From positions 3,038,001-3,102,000 of the forward strand of contig JANTQA010000045.1 in the NCBI GenBank assembly GCA_027625915.1: DNA of 64,000 bases. Direction: 5' to 3'. A model generated the notes under the pieces. That model was not told the DNA's origin. It was given only the letters and a program-made list of their open reading frames with translations, and did not search any database. The stretch is from Anaeramoeba flamelloides. Lineage: Eukaryota > Metamonada > Anaeramoebidae. Shown here one piece after another: positions 57,626-64,000 of the stretch (its first letter is position 1; every line of letters starts with the position of its first letter). Made by a program: the position numbers and the translations under genes.

Positions 57626-59102
57626 CACTATTTTTTGAATTTTTTTTTTTTTTTTTACATTAATTGATAATTTTTGGATATAAATAGATTAACAAAGTAA
57701 ATATCATTAAATTAATAAATATTTTATTATGAGATCTAAAAAATAAATTAAAAGCTAATTAAACAAAAAAGATTGTTTTTTTTTTTTTTCAAAAAATAAA
57801 AAATGAAAAATTATTAATTTTTAAAAAACAAATTGTGTATTTTGAAATTAATTTTTTTGAATATTTGAGAATAAAACATAATAACACCAGATATCTTTTG
57901 ACAAAAGTCTATGTATGATTTTTAAAAGTAAATTTTGTTAAATATTGTATTAATTATTTTCAAAATATTTATATGAAAACTTATTAATATTCTATTTTTA
58001 CATAATAAATGATTTGATCAATTGTATATCACATTAGTAACTTTTTGAGATCTATTTAAGGAATTGTTCACAATTTTTTTTTTTTTTGATGAAATTATTT
58101 AAGCACGATCCAAATTTGAAAATCTGATGAGTGGATATTACATTTATGACTAACGCCATATTTGTGAACTTTAAGGAATTCTAAGTAGATAGAAATTGAT
58201 AAAATATAAAAATTTATGTTTTTTTATAAATTTTTTTCATTTGGCAAACTAAACTAAAATTCAAAATTTTCAAAAAGTAATATTAAGTTTAAAATACTTC
58301 TTATGACAATGCTTTTATCCACTCTTTGAATTAGAAGTTACAAATTTAGCCAATTCAAAATTCTCTCTTTACCAGATAAATGTATTTTTTAACACTTAAT
58401 CCTTAACAATAAATCCAATCTAAAATTTCAATTTTTCCACATAGTCAAAAAAATTAAAAGAATCATAATAATACAATTTCATTCAATTTGAAAATAATTT
58501 TGATCTTATTTTTTTTTGTTTTTTGTTTTCATATCATTTTCCCAATTATTAATAGTTCATATTTGATCTGAAAAATTTTTTTCAAAGATTGATTATTCGA
58601 AGTTTTGATGATAACATATAGTATCATGATATGAACAATTAATTCAATATAATATTAAAAAATCGTGATTTGTCCTACTTTATCACGAAAAATCATAAAA
58701 TCTCAATATTCCACATTATCGAGATAAAATAATTCTCGTGAAAAAATGAAAAATTATTTTTGTGAAATCACCTTAAAAAAATGTCTTGACTTTTACAAAG
58801 CCTTGAGACTTTTTCAACACTTTCATCTTTGAAAATGTTAGAAAGTGTTTGCAAGGGTTGTGAATGGTCTTCAAGCGTTTGAAAGTTTTGAAAGACATTT
58901 AACTTTTATAAACGGAATGAAATTGTTTGTTGTGGAAAAAAAAATTGTTTTCTTTTCATTTTTATTTTTTTTTTAACAAAATATAAAATCTGAAACAAAT
59001 TTTATGATCATACTAATAATAACCCATTTCAACAATATACTTGAATATAAAATATATGTGTTTTTTTAAAATGGAGTTATTACCTTCACAAGTTAAATAA
59101 TC
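57626..59102. other. Intergenic, repeats only
   Basis: Low-complexity AT plus a repeat block (58140-58620) partly shared with 48320-48480 and 55300-55570, and a palindromic element at about 58785-58935. A 40-codon minus frame near 58085-58210 (KVHKYGVSHKCNIHSSDFQI) looks coding but is isolated. Confidence 0.4.
58785..58935. mobile_element. Third copy of the 4602-4760 palindromic element
   Basis: Contains TGACTTTTACAAAG, TCAACACTTTCAT, TTAGAAAGTGTTTGCAAGGG and AACGGAATGAAATTGTTTGT. The ends are eroded compared with 4602-4760. Confidence 0.45.
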
Positions 59103-59430
59103 AAAAAGAAGAGAGAGTAATTTTCTTTCTTATTGGTGATCGATTAAACAAAAGCCTCTAAGTCAGAGTTGTGTTTTCTGCCCAATACAAAGATGCTCAT
59201 GAGCAGAAGAAGAATAATAAGAAGAAAACAATTGTACAAAAAATCTTAGTAATTGGCGATAATGTGGCTAGGTTGTTGTGAAAGCTTTTGAAAAGTTATC
59301 CAACTCCTTTCAGCTTTCATAGAATATTGAAAATGTTTTCACCCAAGAACAAATTCTTTATTTGGTGAGTGAAGGGTTGATTGTTTTAGAATCTCGTTTA
59401 TTCAATACAATTTATAACAAAATTGACTGA
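59103..59430 (+). pseudogene. Decayed gene segment, unrecognised
   Basis: One frame reads QKEERVIFFLIGDRLNKSL, stop, VRVVFSAQYKDAHEQKKNNK, KKTIVQKILVIGDNVARLL, stop. The next frame continues VKAFEKLSNSFQLS, stop, NIENVFTQEQILYLVSEGL and IVLESRLFNTIYNKID, stop. Codon use is clearly gene-like for over 320 bases, interrupted by two in-frame stops, one frame change and the terminal stop. No splice sites explain the breaks. Probably a recent pseudogene of a soluble protein I cannot name. Confidence 0.45.
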
Positions 59431-59439
59431 GAAAATATT

Positions 59440-59590
59440 TATTTATTCTTTAGTTATTATTGTTGTTGATCTAAAAGGATCGATCGGTTTGTAAATCAAA
59501 TCAAAAGAAAATACAACAAAACTCTTTGATCTGATTCTTGATCTAATCAAGTATCTTTTTTGTTGTTTTTTAAAAGGAATAACTTTTTTT
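59440..59590 (-). other. Minus-strand coding-like frame
   Basis: 48 codons: KRYLIRSRIRSKSFVVFSFD then LIYKPIDPFRSTTIITKE and stop. It adjoins the decayed segment at 59103-59430 on the other strand. Too short to interpret. Confidence 0.2.
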
Positions 59591-59669
59591 CACCTAATCT
59601 GTTTTTTGATCAAAAAAAATTTCATTGTAAAAATATTGCTCAATTAGCCCAAAAGCCATCATCTATTAT

Positions 59670-59845
59670 ATCGTGATTACTTTTTAATCGCGATATTTTG
59701 GCATTTATTACGATTTTTAAATAATTATCGCGATTTTATAGAATATCGCAATTTGTCATATTATTGCGATAATAATTAGTTACTATGATTTTCTAAAATA
59801 TCGCGATTTGATAAAAATAATCGCGATTTTTGTAACTTTATCTTG
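59670..59845. repeat. Cluster of ATCGCGAT-like units
   Basis: Within about 175 bases TATCGCGATTTT or close variants (ATCGCAATTT, ATTGCGATAA, AATCGCGATT) occur six or more times, in both orientations because the core is self-complementary. CGCG is otherwise nearly absent from this AT-rich window. A weaker set (AATCGTGATTT, ATCACGAAAAATC) lies at 58660-58735. Could be a satellite remnant or protein-binding sites. Confidence 0.55.
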
Positions 59846-59958
59846 ACTTAAGCATAGATATCATCAAAACCTCTATTAAATAAAGTTGAGTTTTTTGAAA
59901 ATTAAAAACCCAAATAAAATTAGTTGATGGTATCTAACCATTGATCAATCAATAATCG

Positions 59959-60443
59959 TTCCAACCCTACGGTGAAATCTATGATAAACAGAAAATTCAT
60001 TTTCTATCTCACACTTTCCTTTTTATGTCAGGATTTTATGGTTATGTGATAGCCAATTACAAACTATGAACTTTTATAATAGAACAAAAATTTCTCATAG
60101 AGAAAAAAATTAAAATTTGAATTTTTCACTTAAAGCCTTTGAAATGATCAATTTTTTTGAAAAATTTTCAGGTTTTTGGTGGATCCTTAATTTCTAAACA
60201 CCTTAAAATCAAAAGGTAAGGCTATTCCAAAGTGATTATTAAATTCTATCTTGGATCTTTGGATACTTTGTTTTGGATTTTTGAATTTATTTCATAAACA
60301 ACAAGATTTTTTTCTCTGTCTTCCAAATAAGAAATTTTTTTAAAAAACATCTGCCAAACTAAACCAAATTATGTGATAGCGTATAACATAAGATTTTTTT
60401 TTTTGTATTTAACAGAGACAAAAAAGTCAATTTCTCTCTGTGA
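59959..60443 (+). CDS. 3' part of a spliced membrane-protein gene
   Basis: Exons 59959-60045, 60172-60215 and 60416-60443 join in frame. The middle exon has textbook borders (TTTTCAG before, GTAAGG after), and the last opens after TTTAACAG and ends in TGA. The product reads FQPYGEIYDKQKIHFLSHTF, LFMSGFYGY, then VFGGSLISKHLKIKR and DKKVNFSL. One hydrophobic, glycine-containing helix precedes a basic tail, suggesting a small membrane protein with its C-terminus in the cytosol or matrix. The first donor (GTGATA) is non-ideal and the upstream start is missing. Unrecognised. Confidence 0.42.
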
Positions 60444-60677
60444 AATTTCACGGTAGGCTTGGAACTGCTGTACTAGAAATTTCAACAAATTTAGCAATAA
60501 ATTTTTTTGTTCAATTCCTTTCATCATTTTTAACACATCAGTTTTTATTTTTTCGTTTGTTTTTCTTTTATTTCGATAAAAAGGGTTGATTATAAAAACA
60601 TTAATACTCGGTAACTTAAACGTGATTAAAAATAAAGTTTGGAAAAATACAAAAAATTGAGATCTTTTTTTTTTCAT
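60369..60677 (-). CDS. Unrecognised 102-aa open frame, repeat-associated
   Basis: ATG-started frame with varied codons: KKKRSQFFVFFQTLFLITFK, LPSINVFIINPFYRNKRKTN, LKMMKGIEQKNLLLNLLKFL and QQFQAYREISQREIDFFVSV. A decayed homologue lies at 48480-48760, so this sequence belongs to a dispersed family, perhaps a mobile element's coding part. Its 3' end overlaps the last exon of the plus-strand gene above, and at most one of the two readings is likely to be fully right. Confidence 0.35.
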   Translation of the reverse strand: MKKKRSQFFVFFQTLFLITFKLPSINVFIINPFYRNKRKTNEKIKTDVLKMMKGIEQKNLLLNLLKFLVQQFQAYREISQREIDFFVSVKYKKKNLMLYAIT

Positions 60678-61089
60678 ATTAATTTTGAATGGGTCTAAAT
60701 TTTTGAATGGGGGTTTACCATTCTTAATAAAAATGAAAATTTTTTCCTTCTTAAATTCAAAGTGTGAAGGTATATCCAGAAGAAAAGATTTAACTTGATA
60801 TAAAAAGACGGGAATTCAATAGTAATTTTCTTTGAACAACTTTTAGCTTGATATTAAATATTTTTAGCCAAACGTAATTTTTTGAACTTCAGTTCTTTAC
60901 ATATTTTTTTTTTTGTTTTTAGTTTGATTCATTTTATTTTAGGATCATTTTCAATTTAAATAAAATACAAAGAAACCCTGAAAAAAATTCAAAGAAAAAT
61001 GATTAGTTGTGTATGCTCTGTTATTTCTTTTTTGTTCCAGTAATCCAAAAATTTTTAAAATTTTTTTAGAAAATTGAGAAAATAAAATA

Positions 61090-61420
61090 TACAGTCATTT
61101 TAAAAAAGTGAGGAATTTTTTTTTTTTGAGAGTTTGTTCGAATTATAACTTTTTTAAAGTTTTCTGTTTTTATAAAGTGAGGACTTTTTTTTAAAAAAGT
61201 ACTTTCCTTCAAGCCCCAACCTCTATACCACATTTAAAGACTGCGAGTACACTGTTTTCAAATAGAAACCTTTATAAAAGTTTAAATTCTCAAAAAGTTT
61301 TACTTTTTTAAAACGTAGAAAACCGTAAAAAAGTTTTAAAAAAGTCCTCACTTTTTTAAAATCGAAAACTTGATAAAAGTTTTAAAAAAGTCCTCACTTT
61401 TGTAAGTTCGAATGTTTTTG
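61090..61420. repeat. Palindromic repeat related to 21400-21680
   Basis: AAAAAAGTGAGGACTTTTTT-type arms in both orientations, and CCTCTAYACCACATTTAAAG in the centre, shared with 21400-21680. Arms are repeated twice on the right side (AGTTTTAAAAAAGTCCTCAC). Confidence 0.5.
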
Positions 61421-61586
61421 TTAATTTTTTTTTTTATCTTCAAAATTTGGAAAAAAAATTAAACTTTATTTTCCAAAAATTATTTTATAGCAACTCTTGA
61501 AACTTTTTTTTTTTTTTTAAATATTCAGTTCTCATTGAATTCCATTCTTTTTACAGCAGACTTAAGTGTAAAAATCTATTTATTTA

Positions 61587-62378
61587 AGGGTCAAGTCATT
61601 ACGGTTAAAAATAATTTTTTGAAATGAAATTAAAAAAATTTGTAATTTTATGAGTGCCTAATACCAATCAAAAACTAACCAACAAGTGAAGCTTGATCGA
61701 TCTCCAAAAATCAACAATCAAAAAAAAGGACATTTTTAGAAAAAAGCGCCAAAGAGCGAAACTCAATTTCCAATTAGAAAGGCTATGAATTAAAATTTTG
61801 AAAACAACAGCTTTATTAGTTTTGAAGTTCGATCTTTCTGAGCTTTTTGAAATATCGATGATTTTTTTTTTTCATTTCTCAAAGGTATTATTTACCTCTA
61901 GAATATTATAAAATCCTTTACTCTGTCAAATATAGAGGGTTACAAAATAGCCACAAATTAGATTAAACAGAATTAAATTGATTGTGTACTTTAAGAAAAC
62001 AATTTATTATAAATTGAAGAAATTTAACCCTTTGGAAATTTAAAAAAAAAGAAACAATTATTTTTTTTTTAATATTTGATTTTTTTGGAAATTGAGAATG
62101 TTTTTATATTTTTTTTTTTTAAATCGAATTTTTTCTTATAATCATACTAATGAATTATTTTTTTTTAGGTTATTTGAATTTTTTCAATGAAAAGAACGAC
62201 AATTTCACAATTTTCTTTTTGTTTGACTTTTTTTCCAATGAGATCCTCTGGAATTTTTTTGTTTTTAATATTTGAATTTTGTCATTAAAAAGAAGGACAA
62301 TTTCGCAATACCCTTTTTGGGTTTCCAGTTACCCCCCCTAAGTATGGAGCAAATCCACGGTAAATGACTAGACCCTTA
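61587..62378. mobile_element. TTAA-flanked inverted-repeat element, 790 bp
   Basis: Ends TTAAGGGTCAAGTCATTACG and the inverse TTAAGGGTCTAGTCATTTAC. This follows the TTAAGGG(A/T)CNAGTC rule of 37610-38550. Inside are two tandem 50-base units about 98 bases apart (62167 and 62268: TATTTGAATTTT, GACAATTTC(A/G)CAAT). A plus frame near 61690-61790 (QSKTNQQVKLDRSPKINNQK) looks coding but contains a stop. Confidence 0.55.
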
Positions 62379-62624
62379 AATGACTTTTTGCTGTTTTTTA
62401 AATAATTTATGGAAAATAAACTGTTAATTAGGCTCATATCTAGGCTTTCTTTAAATTCATTTTAAAAAAAAGTGTTATCAATATAATTTTTTTAATATTG
62501 TTCTAAAAATCGTTCAACAGAGATTTTTCATCGATTGAATCGACCTTTTTGAAAACTTTTTTTCGTCAACTGTTTTTAAAATGATATAACGAAGAAAAGA
62601 AAAGAAAACCAAGCATGCGTTTCT

Positions 62625-63615
62625 TCACTTTTCTTTGCAATAAGGGCCACGGGTAAATAAAAAATCTAGAAAGCACCCAATACAACAATATATATAAATA
62701 AGATCGGAGAAGGATCGATCGAATAAAAGTATGATTTTGTTCGTGATAAAGTAAAAGGTATAAATGAAAAAAAAGAGAATTACTTTGTGGATAGTAAGGG
62801 TTGTTTTGTCTGATCCAATTCATGTTGTAACCTTTTTGTTCAGGGTTACCCATTGGAAAAATATTCATTTGAGGTTGGTTCATATTTGGGAGATAATTAG
62901 CATTCATCATCCCACCTCTTCCACCTCTTCCGCCTCTCCCGCCTCTCCCACCTCTTCCGCCTCTCCCACCTCTTCCGCCTCTGCCACCCCTTCCACCTCT
63001 TCCGCCTCTCCCGCCTCTGCCACCTCTCCCGCCTCTGCCACCTCTATTACGATTGTTTTGGTAACCTCTGTTTTGGTTATAATCATAGTGCCTGTAATTT
63101 TGATTTTTTCCTTGTTGGTTTTGGTTGTTCATATTGTTTTGATTACGATTGTTTGATCCTAATTTTGATTTGTATTCATTCCTGATACTCATCTGCTTTT
63201 CAGAATACAACTCCCATGTCTCCTTTGTGAAGCCATAATTAAAATAATCCGTGATATTTACATCTGGCCGAGTCCATGGAGGTACTTCTTCAGGATCAAG
63301 ATCCGGCTGATAAAGTGTTGGCTTTGAAATCAATTCTTCTTGATCAGAATCAGAGTCATTTTCTTTCAGAACCTCAACCTCATCTTGTTTAGTTGTTTCT
63401 TTGTTTTGAGTATTGTTGCCATCATTATTGGTATTAGAAGATTGCTCTTTTTCTTTTTCAGATTCTTTTTTTATTTCAATTTCTTTTTTTTTTTCATTTT
63501 CTTTTTCTTTTTTGATTTCAATTGCTGTTGTTGAGTTTTGTGAATTGTTTACGGGTAGAACGGAAATTGGATTACTGTTGTTTGTTGGTATAACATTTGT
63601 AGTTTGGTTTGTCAT
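62625..63615 (-). CDS. FIP1: Fip1, pre-mRNA polyadenylation factor with RGG tract
   Basis: Fip1 tethers poly(A) polymerase to the cleavage/polyadenylation complex in the nucleus. From the ATG at 63615: Asn/Lys/Glu-rich region (1-95), acidic DSDSDQEE, then the Fip1 signature at about 107-150, DPEEVPPWTRPDVNITDYFN, YGFTKETWELYSEKQMSIRN. An Asn/Gln-rich linker and about 14-15 consecutive RGG units (191-235) follow, then a Met/Asn/Pro-rich tail. A continuous frame runs to 62566, but its last 70 residues look like intron read-through. A better end uses donor GTAATT (exon end 62784) and acceptor TTCTAG (exon 62665-62625), phase 1, giving about 290 aa ending CKEK. Animal Fip1 has an Arg/Asp-rich tail instead of RGG, so this tract is notable. 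Confidence 0.88.
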
Positions 63616-64000
63616 GTATAAGTAAATGCGTTAAAGTATAAAAAGAAAAGCAAAAAAAAATGATAAAAATTCACAAAAAGAAAGTAACCATGAAATTAGG
63701 TTGTATTTTCACAGCAATAAATACTGGTTATTTTTATAATTGAAGGACATACATGAATTGAATATTTACCAATTGAAAATTAACTCGATTCTTCCAAAAA
63801 TTAACTCACTTTTTGAAAACCTGAAGAAATTGAATAAAAAATAGATCATTCAGGGAGTATTATTATATAAAAATAAAATGACTTCTTGTCAAGATCTTGT
63901 AAAAATTTTTTTTAGTAATTTGTGTTTTGGTTTTTGAAATTGATATGTCAACCTCATCTATACAATTTATTAATTTGAGTCGATTTTTTGAAATTCAAAA
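63616..64000. other. Upstream region of Fip1
   Basis: AT-rich, no gene seen. The minus-strand promoter should lie within the first 100 bases; GTATAAAAAG-like sequence is not clearly a TATA box. An inverted-looking pair of AATTAACTC stretches occurs at about 63778 and 63800. Confidence 0.4.

Larger units (their letters stand above)
60678..62624. other. Intergenic region with two inverted-repeat elements
   Basis: No complete gene. See 61090-61420 and 61587-62378. A short plus frame near 60732-60800 (MKIFSFLNSKCEGISRRKDL) may be a stray exon. Confidence 0.4.

Noticed and set aside
1-64000. tRNA, rRNA or other structured RNA genes
   Set aside because: Scanned for TTCGANNC-type T-loops and conserved stems; none seen. 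A covariance-model search would be decisive.

Overview
The window looks like nuclear DNA of an AT-rich, free-living amoeboid protist. The code is standard, with TAA and TGA used as stops. Genes carry spliceosomal GT-AG introns, and proteins carry long Lys/Glu (KEKEKE), Asn and Asp runs. Large BEACH proteins, divergent small GTPases and KE-rich insertions together suggest an Anaeramoeba-like organism. That assignment is an inference from style, not from a marker gene.

Nine genes are well or fairly well supported. In order they are: SmE spliceosomal protein (+, three exons, 3427-6202); an ABHD17-like serine hydrolase (+, 10936-12009); a Ran-like GTPase with a changed switch II residue (-, two exons, 16642-17457); a giant BEACH/WD40 protein (+, four exons, 22191-40414, about 3532 aa); a Stealth/GNPTAB-type phosphotransferase (+, 45104-46537); a three-exon protein with paired cysteines and a coiled coil (+, 53205-55066); an RG-rich protein (-, 57200-57625); and the polyadenylation factor Fip1 with an RGG tract (-, to 63615). 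A fragmentary spliced gene of unknown function lies at 19423-19658 (-), and the 3' part of another at 59959-60443 (+).

The rest is dominated by short inverted-repeat elements, many in several copies: a pair of 620-bp elements facing each other across the ABHD17 gene, a five-copy 220-bp family, TTAA-flanked elements, and near-perfect palindromes flanked by TA. A 7.3-kb intron inside the BEACH domain holds a decayed antisense APE-type LINE with a poly-A tail, a TTAA-flanked element and part of another repeat. The SmE gene also has a 2.4-kb intron that contains decayed antisense coding sequence.

The genes do not form an operon-like unit. Their roles are general: pre-mRNA splicing (SmE), 3'-end processing (Fip1), nuclear transport or signalling (Ran-like), vesicle/lysosome traffic (BEACH, and GNPTAB-like if it makes the mannose-phosphate tag), and lipid-anchor removal (ABHD17-like). 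Several further islands read as coding but are too broken or too short to name.
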